Source: Microcoleus sp036705565
Lineage (GTDB): Bacteria; Cyanobacteriota; Cyanobacteriia; Cyanobacteriales; Microcoleaceae
Reading direction: 5' to 3' (one strand)
NCBI GenBank assembly: GCA_036705565.1
Contig: JAUBUY010000036.1
Length of the DNA: 64,000 bases
Shown: positions 1 through 7,693 of the stretch, piece after piece
Position numbering within the stretch: position 1 is the first letter of the stretch
Layout of the letters: every line of letters starts with the position of its first letter
Notes under the pieces: model-generated
Databases searched by the model: none
What the model was told of the DNA's origin: nothing
The model's input: the letters and a program-made list of their open reading frames with translations, nothing else
Translations under genes and position numbers: made by a program

Positions 1-867
1 TTTGCGATCGCGCTCAAGCAAAAGCAGTACAAAACCTATATCCTCTCCGACGAAACCGCTAACTCTACTCTAGAAGTTGTGCCGGAACGGGGCGGTATTG
101 CCACTAGCTGGCTGGTTGAAGGCAAAGAAATCTTCTATTTGGACGCGGAACGGTTCGCCAATCCCGATCTAACTGTACGTGGCGGGATTCCCATCCTGTT
201 TCCCATCTGCAGCAATCTCCCCGACAATACTTACACGCACAAGGGAGTGGAGCGTAAGCTCAAACAGCACGGCTTTGCTCGAGACTTGCCTTGGACAATA
301 GGCGAACAAGTTACGGAGGGTTGCGCCGCTCTGACGCTGATTCTCGACAGCAGCGACAAGACGCTGGCTGTTTATCCGTTTGATTTCCAACTAGCCTTCA
401 CTTATCAGATTAAAGGCAATTCTTTGGAAATTTTTCAGCGATACACCAATCTGTCTGACGAACCCATGCCGTTTTCTAGTGGTTTGCACCCCTACTTTTT
501 GGCGACGGACAAATCTCAGCTCCGCTTTGAGATTCCGGGGATGCAGTACAGAGATCAGAACACCCACACCAAGGGTTACTTCACTGGGGTTTTTGACCCG
601 ACGCTGGATGAAATTGATGTTTCCTTTGACGAACTCACTGGCCTTGCTGCTACTGTCACTGACGCGGCGAGCGGCTTGCGGCTGACCGTCAGTTACAACT
701 CCAGCTATGGGAAGTTGGTTTTCTGGATGGTGAAGGGCAAGGATTTTTACTGTTTGGAACCTTGGACTGCTCCTCGAAATGCCCTCAACACTGGCGAACA
801 CTTGATTTATTTGCCCCCCGGCGCGACTTGCGAGATGCTGGTTCGCATGACTGCAAATTTTATTTAA
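1..867 (+). CDS. Aldose 1-epimerase family protein, 5' end outside the window
   Basis: The reading frame is open from base 1 (residues FAIALKQKQYKTYILSDETA) and continues into a GTG at 79, so the real start lies just upstream of the window and the GTG is internal. About 288 residues are visible. The sequence has the beta-sandwich mutarotase pattern of the aldose-1-epimerase/YeaD group: VVPERGGIATSW near the N-terminus, GGIPILFPICSN, KQHGFARDLPW, then SGLHPYFLATDKS with the conserved His and a late ENLxxW-like segment (CLEPWTAPRNALNTG). This family interconverts hexose anomers or hexose-6-phosphate anomers in the cytosol; the exact substrate is not readable from sequence. The gene ends 67 bases before a tRNA and no operon partner is visible. 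Confidence 0.85.
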   Translation, partial: FAIALKQKQYKTYILSDETANSTLEVVPERGGIATSWLVEGKEIFYLDAERFANPDLTVRGGIPILFPICSNLPDNTYTHKGVERKLKQHGFARDLPWTIGEQVTEGCAALTLILDSSDKTLAVYPFDFQLAFTYQIKGNSLEIFQRYTNLSDEPMPFSSGLHPYFLATDKSQLRFEIPGMQYRDQNTHTKGYFTGVFDPTLDEIDVSFDELTGLAATVTDAASGLRLTVSYNSSYGKLVFWMVKGKDFYCLEPWTAPRNALNTGEHLIYLPPGATCEMLVRMTANFI

Positions 868-934
868 AAAAGACTTGCTATTTCAAATGAGGGGTGCTAC
901 TATTAGAAATTGTGTGCGGTAACAATGTTTTCGC

Positions 935-1006
935 GGGTCGCTAGCTCAGCGGTAGAGCATTCGGCTTTTAACCGATTGGTCTCGGGTTCAAATCCCGGGC
1001 GACCCA
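935..1006 (+). tRNA. trnK: tRNA-Lys (anticodon UUU)
   Basis: A full cloverleaf can be folded. The acceptor stem is GGGTCGC (935-941) with GCGACCC (999-1005) plus discriminator A1006. The D stem is GCTC/GAGC, and the anticodon loop CTTTTAA has TTT at 967-969. The T arm is TCGGG-TTCAAAT-CCCGG. The first anticodon-stem pair is a T-T mismatch (960/976). CCA is not encoded, as is common in cyanobacteria. The anticodon UUU reads both Lys codons. Confidence 0.96.
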
Positions 1007-1025
1007 TAAAAATTTGTGAGTTAAG

Positions 1026-1064
1026 AATTTTGAGTTTTGAGCTGAATGCTCGGAACTCAAAATT
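1026..1064 (+). terminator. Hairpin after tRNA-Lys, probable terminator
   Basis: AATTTTGAGTT (1026-1036) pairs perfectly with AACTCAAAATT (1054-1064) across a 17-base loop, followed by a T-rich stretch (TTGTTTGTTG). It lies 20 bases past the tRNA and probably ends its transcript. The rest of the gap up to the aldolase gene shows only the aldolase leader. Confidence 0.5.
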
Positions 1065-1198
1065 TTGTTTGTTGAACTTTTTAGTAAATCTGGAAAGATA
1101 GTGCGCGATCGGTGGCAAATTGTCTTAAGATTATCGTAAGAATTGAGCTTGTTCAAAATTCACTGCCCAAAAATCACAAATAATTAGGAGGAATATCT

Positions 1199-2278
1199 AT
1201 GGCGCTTGTACCTATGCGATTGCTGCTCGACCACGCGGCTGAAAATGGTTACGGCCTACCGGCTTACAACGTCAACAACATGGAGCAAATCCAAGCGATC
1301 ATGCGCGCTGCTGACGAAACCAACAGCCCTGTGATTCTGCAAGCTTCTCGCGGCGCTCGCTCCTACGCTGGCGAAAATTTCCTGCGCCACTTGATTTTGG
1401 CAGCAGTTGAAACCTATCCTCACATTCCCATTTCCATGCACCAAGACCACGGCAATGCCCCCGGCACTTGCTATTCTGCCATGCGCCAAGGTTTCACCAG
1501 CGTGATGATGGACGGTTCTCTGGAAGCGGATGCTAAGACTCCCGCTAGCTACGAGTACAATGTTCAAGTTACTCGCGATGTGGTGAATGTTGCTCATTCG
1601 ATCGGCGTTAGCGTTGAAGGCGAACTGGGTTGTTTGGGTTCTCTGGAAACAGGAATGGGCGAAGCAGAAGACGGCCACGGCTTTGAAGGTGCGCTTTCTC
1701 ACGATCAGTTGCTGACAGATCCCGAACAAGCTGTTGATTTCGTCGAGCAAACCGGCGTGGATGCTCTAGCAGTCGCTATCGGCACTTCTCACGGCGCTTA
1801 CAAGTTCACTCGCAAGCCGACTGGCGAAATTTTGGCAATCAGCCGCATTGAAGAAATTCACCGCCGCTTGCCGAATACTCACTTGGTAATGCACGGTTCT
1901 TCTTCTGTGCCCCAAGAATTGTTGGAAATCATCAACAGCAACGGCGGCAAAATCCGCGAAACCTACGGCGTACCTGTGGAAGAAATCCAAAAGGGTATCA
2001 AGTGCGGCGTTCGCAAGATCAATATCGATACTGACAACCGTTTGGCGATTACCGCTGCGGTGCGCGAAGCTTTGTTTGCGAAGCCCGATGAGTTTGACCC
2101 CCGCCACTTCTTGAAGCCGTCGATCAAGTATATGCAGAAGGTTTGTAGCGATCGCTATAATTCTTTCGGTTGCGCCGGTCACGGTACAAAGATTAAGCAA
2201 GTATCTTTGGACGACTTTGCAGCTAAGTATGCTAAGGGCGAATTGAGTTCCTCTGCTAAGAAGACTGTAGCTGTTTAA
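1199..2278 (+). CDS. fba: Class II fructose-1,6-bisphosphate aldolase (Calvin-cycle subtype)
   Basis: A 359-residue enzyme that reversibly joins glyceraldehyde-3-phosphate and dihydroxyacetone phosphate; in cyanobacteria it serves both the Calvin cycle (also making sedoheptulose-1,7-bisphosphate) and glycolysis in the cytosol. MHQDHGN at residues 80-86 gives the catalytic Asp83 and the first zinc His84. VEGELGCLG and LAVAIGTSHGAYK hold further conserved metal/phosphate residues, VMHGSSSVP carries another zinc His, and KINIDTDNR is the phosphate loop. Length matches the family. The start is fixed by AGGAGGA at 1186-1192, seven bases before ATG. The gene stands alone, with a leader of about 190 bases after the tRNA and its own hairpin terminator. 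Confidence 0.97.
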   Translation: MALVPMRLLLDHAAENGYGLPAYNVNNMEQIQAIMRAADETNSPVILQASRGARSYAGENFLRHLILAAVETYPHIPISMHQDHGNAPGTCYSAMRQGFTSVMMDGSLEADAKTPASYEYNVQVTRDVVNVAHSIGVSVEGELGCLGSLETGMGEAEDGHGFEGALSHDQLLTDPEQAVDFVEQTGVDALAVAIGTSHGAYKFTRKPTGEILAISRIEEIHRRLPNTHLVMHGSSSVPQELLEIINSNGGKIRETYGVPVEEIQKGIKCGVRKINIDTDNRLAITAAVREALFAKPDEFDPRHFLKPSIKYMQKVCSDRYNSFGCAGHGTKIKQVSLDDFAAKYAKGELSSSAKKTVAV

Positions 2279-2329
2279 GAATTTTAGGTTTTAGATTTTA
2301 GTTTTGTCTGAAGTCTAAAGTTAGGATTG

Positions 2330-2358
2330 CCGGGTAGCTTTGAAGTTGCCCGGTTTTT
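2330..2358 (+). terminator. Rho-independent terminator of fba
   Basis: CCGGG (from 2330) pairs with CCCGG (ending 2353) around a 14-base loop, followed at once by five Ts (2354-2358). It lies 52 bases after the aldolase stop codon. Confidence 0.75.
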
Positions 2359-2470
2359 GTTTGTGCGATTTTATGTATAGCAGTAGTTGATTATTCCCTC
2401 GATCGGCGGTTGAAACAGATCCTACACAAACTTTCGTCCCTCTCTCAGAGACTAAAGAATCAACGGGGTA

Positions 2471-2947
2471 TTACGGTGACAAAGCAGGGCGCACAACGCG
2501 AATCAGTTTACCTTCCAAAGGTTCTGCGGCTACGATCGCGGTGTGGATTCGGTTAGCCAGTGCTTCTTAATTGCGATCGTTCGTACAGGCGATAATGCCA
2601 GCATGAAGGGGGTGTATGCGGTGCAGCCGAAAGAAATATTTACGGTTTTCGGTAATGACGACCGGTTTTTCGCTAGTAGCAAAAGCTAAAACATCCGGGT
2701 TAGGAATTTTCTGATATCATGTCCGATCAATTAACCATAATATCCCGGTCGGGGCGGGTTTTTGAGATGGTCAATTATTTGCCGCTATTGTTGGTGAACC
2801 CGCCCCTACAAAAATCGCGATCGCTCGACCGGACATGATATGATTCGCTCTGCCTGCTTCTTGGACAGTCAAAACATCATGTCCTAAAGCTCTCAGTAAT
2901 TCTACAACAGGATAGGGGTATTGCTCATCGGCATAGAGACGTGCCAT
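2471..2947 (-). pseudogene. DUF5615 (PIN-like) toxin gene, broken by a MITE and a nonsense codon
   Basis: On the minus strand the first fragment (2947-2843) reads MARLYADEQYPYPVVELL and continues LGHDVLTVQEAGRAN, the usual start of DUF5615 PIN-like proteins. The frame then enters a 128-bp palindromic element (2714-2841). It resumes on the far side at 2713 as QKIPNPDVLAFATSEKPVVI, with RKYFFRLHRIHPLHAGIIAC after it. An in-frame TAA follows TNDRN, after which the expected C-terminus (LEGKLIRVVRPALSP, stop at 2471) is still readable. So the gene carries both an insertion and a stop mutation. It begins three bases after the DUF433 gene, the standard antitoxin-toxin order. It is probably dead. Confidence 0.8.
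2714..2841. mobile_element. 128-bp MITE-like element with ATATCATGTCC inverted ends, inserted in a toxin gene
   Basis: The ends are perfect 11-bp inverted repeats, ATATCATGTCC (2714-2724) and GGACATGATAT (2831-2841). Removing it rejoins the DUF5615 reading frame. The interior contains a second inverted repeat, GGGGCGGGTT (2751-2760) against AACCCGCCCC further right, belonging to another repeat family of the window (see 3466 and 53289). It therefore looks like one repeat nested in another. A 71-bp relative with nearly the same ends lies at 54782-54852. No coding capacity. Confidence 0.75.
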
Positions 2948-2950
2948 CGG

Positions 2951-3292
2951 CTACAAATCCTCGTCTATCACTTCATTGTTTTCCCGAATTTCTGTTTCAA
3001 TTTCATCGGGAAAGGCTTCAGCATAGGCCCAAGCGTTAGCAATATCAGTAGCAGATAGCGATCGATAGCTTGTGAGTAAATCAGCTTCGCTGTAGCCAAT
3101 GCGACGAGCTTCTACAAGTCCCCAAACGGTGATGCGAGTGCCAGCAATGCAGGCACTCCCGCCACAAACATCAGGCGTTTTTTCAATACCGCGCCAAGGA
3201 GTGATTTTACCTTGAGTGAGGAGTTGAACGACTTGAGCTTTTTCGTCGTCAGAGAGTGCCAGCAGTTGAGGCTCTAATTCTTTCAGCGTCAT
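2951..3292 (-). CDS. DUF433 domain protein, putative antitoxin
   Basis: A 113-residue protein beginning MTLKELEPQLLALSDDEKAQ. The frame can be read three codons further to a TTG, but the ATG at 3292 gives the usual N-terminus. The core shows DUF433: GIEKTPDVCGGSACIAGTRI, then TVWGLVEARRIGYSEADLL and an acidic tail (residues DEIETEIRENNEVIDEDL). The family has a winged-helix-like fold and is regularly the partner of DUF5615 PIN-like toxins. The broken toxin gene starts three bases after this stop codon, so this is an antitoxin that may have lost its toxin. It could still act as a DNA-binding repressor. Confidence 0.8.
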   Translation of the reverse strand: MTLKELEPQLLALSDDEKAQVVQLLTQGKITPWRGIEKTPDVCGGSACIAGTRITVWGLVEARRIGYSEADLLTSYRSLSATDIANAWAYAEAFPDEIETEIRENNEVIDEDL

Positions 3293-3301
3293 GACAAACA
3301 A

Positions 3302-3765
3302 TGGAATTGCGATTACTGATTATTCTATCGAATTTATTCTATTCAGTCCGCGATCGCACGGGTGGTCATCACCTTGGTTTGATGGACGAAAATAATGCCT
3401 CCAAGCCTTTAATATAGCAACTGCCCGTGTTAGGACAGGTTATATTTTTATAATAAACCCCAATTTGTAGGGGCGGGTTCACCAACCATTTATGAAACCC
3501 ACAAACAACCTCATAAACCCGCCCTCATCCGCCATTGTTTACATCAACATTTTACCAATAAATTAATCGTACATTTTTATTGTTGGTGGGCGGGGGCGGG
3601 TTTATAATATTATTCATTTTGAGCGTGAATGGTTGGCGAACCCGCCCCTACAGAATTTTGGGATGTTTTTTATGAATTAGGAAGCGTCATGTGGCGATCT
3701 ATAAGATTGTCGAGCTTTATTTAGGGATTTTCGATGTATCCGCACCCTACCACTATGTACCTAAA
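3302..3765. repeat. Intergenic region carrying a GGGGCGGGTT-family palindromic repeat
   Basis: No gene is seen. From 3466 (TGTAGGGGCGGGTTC) to 3653 (GAACCCGCCCCTACA) the sequence is a long imperfect palindrome with extra internal copies of the AACCCGCCC core near 3515 and 3590. The same family lies inside the element at 2714 and at 53289-53495. Confidence 0.6.
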
Positions 3766-5151
3766 TTACACTGCACGGGCGATCGCATATTGCCTCAGTA
3801 CAGGTGAAATCGTGTAAAAATTTGCTTGTTGTTCAATCAAGCAGCGCCGCGATAGAGATTGCAGCGCATTTGGTAAATCTGAAGCCGGAATTATCTCATT
3901 TTCTAGCAATTTTGCCCGGTTGATTGGCTGGCTTTCTTTGGCTAACAAGGAGATTACTTGTTTTTCCAGTTCCGATAGGCGATCGAACTGCTGCTGTAAA
4001 ACATCTTTCAAATCTTCTGGCAACAATATCGTATCATTTGGTAATAACTCTGTCACGCCTCCACCCAAGTCTTGAATCAGATTCGCCACGCTTTTTAACC
4101 ATAGGGGGTTGCCTTGGTAACGATGAATGAGTGCTTCACTGTTGTCGCTTTCTTCTAACCCATAATCTCTGAGTATTTCCCGTCCGGCGGCGATGCCTAG
4201 ACCTTGGATTTGTAAGGTGCGAATGGAAGTATTTTGGTTTTTAACTTGAGTCACTTCTCTCGGTTGTTCCCAACCGATTAACATCAAGCAGCTTTGATGG
4301 GATAATTTTTCTATTTGTTTGAATAAGGAGCGATATTCTTCGGCTTGTGGTTGATATTTTCCTGCCAATTCGCCGCTACAGAAAAGGTTGTGAACGTCAT
4401 CTAAGACGATTAAACAGCGATGGTTTTGTAAATACTTAATCAGTGGTAAGCGTTTTTGGTTTGTTGGGGATAAATCTTGTTTTTCGGAATGGGAAAAAAG
4501 CTGTATTAGGTTAGATTGAAATTTATCTATGGTGGGGAATTCGTCTAGTGTGTACCAAACTGCGTACTCAAACTCGTTTTTAATTTGTTGTACGAGTTGT
4601 ACTGCTAGGGTGGTTTTGCCGATACCGCTGATGCCGGTGAGGGTGATGAGGCGACAGCGTTGTTGTAGAATCCATGTGGTGAGGGTGTGGAGTTCGGGGG
4701 TGCGATCGAAGAAATCACCTAACTCTGGCATTTCGCTTAAATCTTGATGTAGAGTTTTGGTTTGTTTTGGGTTAGATGTTTCCTGATTTGGTGGGTTTGA
4801 GTTTGGGATCTTTGGCGGGTGTCTAGCTTCTCCACAGATGTTAACGCTGTTAATTTGCACCGATTCTTCTTGTGCAACGTTTGAATATATTGAAACTTCC
4901 AACCTCTCCATTGCCGATCTAAAATTTGTTTTATTAACATCTTCTCCCAACTCTTCTGAAAGTATCTGCCATAATTCCGATCCGATTTCCCTGATGCGAC
5001 TTTCAGAACAGTTAAAATCTTTTGCTATTTCTTTGTATGTCTCGCGTTGTAGAGTTCCCCGCAGTACGGCTGCTTGTAAATCGTCAAGGTGCTGACCTGT
5101 TTTCTCAAAAACTATGCGATCGGCGACATTTAACATTTCTTTAAGATTCAT
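3766..5151 (-). CDS. NB-ARC STAND ATPase with N-terminal helix-turn-helix, no WD40 part
   Basis: A 461-residue protein. Residues 1-70 (MNLKEMLNVADRIVFEKTGQ onward, with LQAAVLRGTLQRETYKEIAK and CSESRIREIGSELWQIL) match the helix-turn-helix module that begins many cyanobacterial NB-ARC proteins of the vMAP type. A low-complexity linker follows, then NB-ARC: Walker A GISGIGKTT (173-181), Walker B CLIVLDDVH (246-254), a GLGIAAGREIL helix and the nucleotide-sensing GNPLWLK. The C-terminus is a winged helix (YTISPVLRQYAIARA). Usual relatives run past 1000 residues and end in WD40 or TPR sensor repeats; none are here, so this is a short form or a truncated one. STAND ATPases act as switches in signalling and conflict systems. 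The divergent gene at 5360 encodes a glycine-zipper protein, possibly its effector; that link is inference. Confidence 0.85.
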   Translation of the reverse strand: MNLKEMLNVADRIVFEKTGQHLDDLQAAVLRGTLQRETYKEIAKDFNCSESRIREIGSELWQILSEELGEDVNKTNFRSAMERLEVSIYSNVAQEESVQINSVNICGEARHPPKIPNSNPPNQETSNPKQTKTLHQDLSEMPELGDFFDRTPELHTLTTWILQQRCRLITLTGISGIGKTTLAVQLVQQIKNEFEYAVWYTLDEFPTIDKFQSNLIQLFSHSEKQDLSPTNQKRLPLIKYLQNHRCLIVLDDVHNLFCSGELAGKYQPQAEEYRSLFKQIEKLSHQSCLMLIGWEQPREVTQVKNQNTSIRTLQIQGLGIAAGREILRDYGLEESDNSEALIHRYQGNPLWLKSVANLIQDLGGGVTELLPNDTILLPEDLKDVLQQQFDRLSELEKQVISLLAKESQPINRAKLLENEIIPASDLPNALQSLSRRCLIEQQANFYTISPVLRQYAIARAV

Positions 5152-5200
5152 CTGGCAGGGAGATGCGAGAGTTTTATGTATTATTGTAGCTCATAACTGC

Positions 5201-5240
5201 CAACATTTTCGTACATTTTCGTACATTGTTGTACAAACTT
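5201..5240. promoter_or_regulatory. Ten-base phased GTACATTTTC repeats between divergent genes
   Basis: GTACATTTTC-like units begin at 5201 (as caACATTTTC), 5211, 5221 (GTACATTGTT) and 5231 (GTACAAACTT). The exact 10-bp phase, one helical turn, suggests cooperative binding along one DNA face. It lies 50 bases upstream of the STAND gene start and about 120 upstream of the glycine-zipper gene, so it is placed to control either. The regulator could be the STAND protein's own helix-turn-helix; that is a guess. Confidence 0.5.
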
Positions 5241-5359
5241 AGATTAAAGTTAAAGTAAAAGCGAGGGAGAATTGGCGGCAAAATAGAACATTTTTGGGCT
5301 AGACAAACCTTGAATTTATTAAGGATAATGGAACAAGTATTAAAAGGATAAATTGATTT

Positions 5360-5941
5360 ATGAATTGGGAAAATTTTGCCAGCAAAGCAGGTGAAGAAGT
5401 TGTAGAAAATGTTGTAGAAAAAACTCTGGGAATTAATGGAAATACAGTCAAAACAGTCAAAGCGGTTGCAGAAACTGGTGCTGCGGTAGGTGCGGCTGCC
5501 AGTGCTGCTACAGGGTTGACTGTTGCAGCAACTTCAGGAGCAGGAATTACTTCGGGTTTAGCTGCAGCAGGTGGTGTGGTTGGTGGTGGTATGGCGGCGG
5601 CTCCTGCGGTATTAGCAGCAGGCCCAGCTTATCTTGGGGCAAAAATAATGAATGAAACTTTGTTCAAAGAGCAATCGAACTTGTCTGAGGAAGAGAATGA
5701 TGCTCGTGCAGCGGCAAGAACAGCTACAAACATTGGGGCTGCTGCTGGTCTAGTTGGTGCTGGTGCTGTAACGGTAGCTGGCGGTGCTTCTGGTGCTGCA
5801 ATTATGGGCACCCTTGCTGGTATCGGTGGCGTTGTCGGGGGAGGCGCAATTGCTGGTACTGCCATAGTTGCGGCTGCACCTGTTGCTGCGGCGGCTGCTG
5901 TTGGATACGGAATATATAAACTGTTTGGAGGTAAAGGGTAA
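5360..5941 (+). CDS. Alanine/glycine-rich glycine-zipper protein, unknown function
   Basis: A 193-residue protein. Residues 1-35 are a charged amphipathic helix (MNWENFASKAGEEVVENVVE). They are followed by two long Ala/Gly-rich hydrophobic blocks (about 38-95 and 120-190) rich in GxxxG and AxxxG spacing, separated by a charged hinge (KEQSNLSEEENDARAAARTA), and a basic end KLFGGKG. Such glycine zippers pack as membrane helices or pore-forming oligomers and are found in bacteriocin-like and stress proteins. No signal peptide is visible. AAAGGATAA lies about 12 bases before the ATG. It stands divergent from an NB-ARC STAND gene and is followed by two small genes in the same direction. A membrane-disrupting role is inference only. 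Confidence 0.6.
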   Translation: MNWENFASKAGEEVVENVVEKTLGINGNTVKTVKAVAETGAAVGAAASAATGLTVAATSGAGITSGLAAAGGVVGGGMAAAPAVLAAGPAYLGAKIMNETLFKEQSNLSEEENDARAAARTATNIGAAAGLVGAGAVTVAGGASGAAIMGTLAGIGGVVGGGAIAGTAIVAAAPVAAAAAVGYGIYKLFGGKG

Positions 5942-6151
5942 AGATAGTTAGTTCAGTTTGAATTGGTAGGTTGGGTTTCCTGTTGCAACCCAACCTTCAT
6001 CAGCGTTTAGTCTGGCTTTAGTATTTCCTCGCACCTCGCAGCAAATATCAGAAAACTGCCAGCGATTGAAAAGGTAAGCTTGGCTATCTATATGCAGCCA
6101 ATATTACAGCGTTGGGTTATAGGTTCTGTTTCGTAGCTTTGGAGTATACGG

Positions 6152-6310
6152 ATGTTTGGTTGGCTATCTGAACTATTTAATTGGTTTTTCAGACTATGGA
6201 ATCGGTTGGATGATAAAACGAAAGGTAAAATTATAGAGGAAGTTGTCAAGTCATTTGAAAAGCTGCTTCGTTCTTTTTATGGTTCGTGGAAAAATCGGCA
6301 TACCAAGTGA
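6152..6310 (+). CDS. 52-residue amphipathic small protein, unknown
   Basis: An open frame of 52 codons with a clear ribosome site (GGAG at 6141-6144, seven bases before ATG). The product starts MFGWLSELFNWFFRLWNRLD, a strongly aromatic amphipathic helix, and continues DDKTKGKIIEEVVKSFEKLL with a basic tail. It has no relatives I recognise. It ends nine bases before the next gene, so the two are probably co-transcribed, together with the glycine-zipper gene upstream. The helix could bind membranes. Confidence 0.5.
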   Translation: MFGWLSELFNWFFRLWNRLDDKTKGKIIEEVVKSFEKLLRSFYGSWKNRHTK

Positions 6311-6319
6311 GAATAAGTG

Positions 6320-6700
6320 ATGAGTAATTTTAAGGAAGTTATGGATGAGATTGAGCAATCACCTACTCAATCAGTGATGAGTAATTTTAAGCAATTTATG
6401 GATGAGATTCAGCAATCACCTACTCAATCACTGCCAGAATCTGATTTAACTCTTCCATCCCTTCAAAGGGCTTTAACAGCAGGAACTTTCCTTATGTTGA
6501 CGCCATTCTCATTTTCCAATAATGAAAAGCAAAAATTCTCAGAAGAGGTGTCGAGCTTAATTCAGAATGAATCTTTTTTATCTGACTTGAGCAATCAAAT
6601 TGGTGAACCTTTGGAGCAGGAATCTGAAGATGACTTCGTGAAACGCGGTAGCAATAGGTTAAGAAAGATGCTTTATGATAGATTTGGCATCAAAGGTTGA
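6320..6700 (+). CDS. Small protein with a duplicated N-terminal segment, unknown
   Basis: A 126-residue protein (ATG at 6320; a GTG one codon earlier is also in frame). The N-terminus is a fresh tandem duplication of 57 bases: MSNFKEVMDEIEQSPTQSV is followed by MSNFKQFMDEIQQSPTQSL. Translation could start at either copy, giving 126 or 107 residues. The rest (TLPSLQRALTAGTFLMLTPF, SFSNNEKQKFSEEVSSLI, FVKRGSNRLRKMLYDRFGIK) is helical and charged, without a recognised domain. It follows the 52-residue gene closely, so it probably belongs to the same transcript as the glycine-zipper gene. Confidence 0.5.
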   Translation: MSNFKEVMDEIEQSPTQSVMSNFKQFMDEIQQSPTQSLPESDLTLPSLQRALTAGTFLMLTPFSFSNNEKQKFSEEVSSLIQNESFLSDLSNQIGEPLEQESEDDFVKRGSNRLRKMLYDRFGIKG

Positions 6701-6856
6701 ATGGATATAATGTTCAGGCCTGTCGAAGTAGTCGCAGCATAACTTAGTCCGATCGCCCCACCAAGCATATTCTATTAACCCTCGTGTTACCCAACTTCTT
6801 TTTCCACTTACAATCTTATCCATTTCCACAATTTTAAAGTGCGATGTTTGCACACA

Positions 6857-6893
6857 GGGCGTGAAGCGTAGCTATCCAGTAGGGAATCGCCCC
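6857..6893. repeat. Dispersed repeat, GTGAAGCGTAGCTATCC type
   Basis: GTGAAGCGTAGCTATCCAGT followed by AGGGAATCGC matches 20044-20076 (GTGAAGCGAAGCTATCCCGT, AGGGAATCGC) apart from two bases. It is a short imperfect palindrome of the kind scattered through filamentous cyanobacterial genomes. The surrounding 6701-6936 holds no convincing gene. Confidence 0.6.
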
Positions 6894-6936
6894 AGCAAAA
6901 AAAAGGGATCTCGCCTACAAAAATATAAAATATTGC

Positions 6937-7326
6937 CTAACTGAGTGTTTGTAGCACCGAATTACCTGTAAGGTTGGCATCAACTGTAGCTAATATTAAC
7001 CCATAATAAATAGCTGTGGCCGCAATAAATCGGTCTCCGGGGTCTTGATGGGGTAGTGCAATCTCGCGACTTAAAATGGCAATGGAGTGATTCATTTGGG
7101 CTTCACGAGTTTCCAGAGTTTTTAAAGCTAAGTTAACCCATGTAACCGGATCTGGCTGTAAAGATATCCTTCCTTTTTCTGCAAGGATGAGCGTCTCCCA
7201 AATGCTAATTGGACTCAGCCAAAGTTCAGTATTAGGATCGGCGATCGCCGTTTGAAGTTGAAGCGATAGGCGTTGATCGCCGAGTAAATACCAAAGCCAA
7301 ATGTGGGTATCGAGTAAAAGTTTCAT
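6937..7326 (-). CDS. vapC: VapC-type PIN-domain ribonuclease toxin
   Basis: A 129-residue PIN protein starting MKLLLDTHIWLWYLLGDQRL. The first catalytic Asp is in LLLDTH, SPISIWETLILAEKG gives the conserved Glu, and DPGDRFIAATAIYYGLILAT carries the later acidic residues with ATVDANL at the end, so the active site looks intact. PIN toxins cut RNA (often tRNA or rRNA) unless bound by antitoxin. The start is set by the antitoxin: its TGA and this ATG overlap in the tetranucleotide ATGA (7323-7326). Longer readings starting at 7341 would overlap the antitoxin further and lack support. It forms a classic two-gene module with the gene upstream. Confidence 0.92.
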   Translation of the reverse strand: MKLLLDTHIWLWYLLGDQRLSLQLQTAIADPNTELWLSPISIWETLILAEKGRISLQPDPVTWVNLALKTLETREAQMNHSIAILSREIALPHQDPGDRFIAATAIYYGLILATVDANLTGNSVLQTLS

Positions 7327-7553
7327 TCTAAAACTTCCCATAGTTCGGCGACAGGAGCAATTAAATCTCCTAATATTTCACCGCTTCCTTTCATTGTGCC
7401 AAACACGGGGCGTGGGGTTTGGGTAGTGGCAGGATAGATAATCACTAATGGTTTCCCTTCATGGATGATGGTGAGGGGGGTTTTGGTACGTTCGACCTCT
7501 ATAAGTAGAGTCTGGAGGGTTTGAGGTAATTCAGTCGTGGTAATTTGTGCCAT
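7323..7553 (-). CDS. Phd/YefM-type antitoxin
   Basis: A 76-residue protein, MAQITTTELPQTLQTLLIEV, then KTPLTIIHEGKPLVIIYPA and a proline-containing tail that ends PVAELWEVLE. The layout is that of the type II antitoxin family Phd/YefM: an N-terminal DNA-binding half with the strand pattern TPLTIIHEGKPLVII, and a C-terminal segment that wraps around the PIN toxin. It precedes and overlaps vapC by four bases, implying translational coupling and autoregulation of the pair. Confidence 0.85.
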   Translation of the reverse strand: MAQITTTELPQTLQTLLIEVERTKTPLTIIHEGKPLVIIYPATTQTPRPVFGTMKGSGEILGDLIAPVAELWEVLE

Positions 7554-7693
7554 TTGCTGACTTTTCCCAATCTTATTCTATTTCTACTATGATAATGCGA
7601 GGATTAGACGGAAAGCGATGCTTGAGTGAAAAAAGTGCGATCGCCCCTCGCACCAAATACCAAACACTGCGATGATTGTACAGCTAGTGATCG

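Noticed and set aside
6659..6853. 64-codon minus-strand frame (MQTSHFKIVEMDKIVSGKRS)
   Set aside because: Overlaps the end of the 126-residue gene, no ribosome site, no known relatives; could be a decayed fragment but not supportable.
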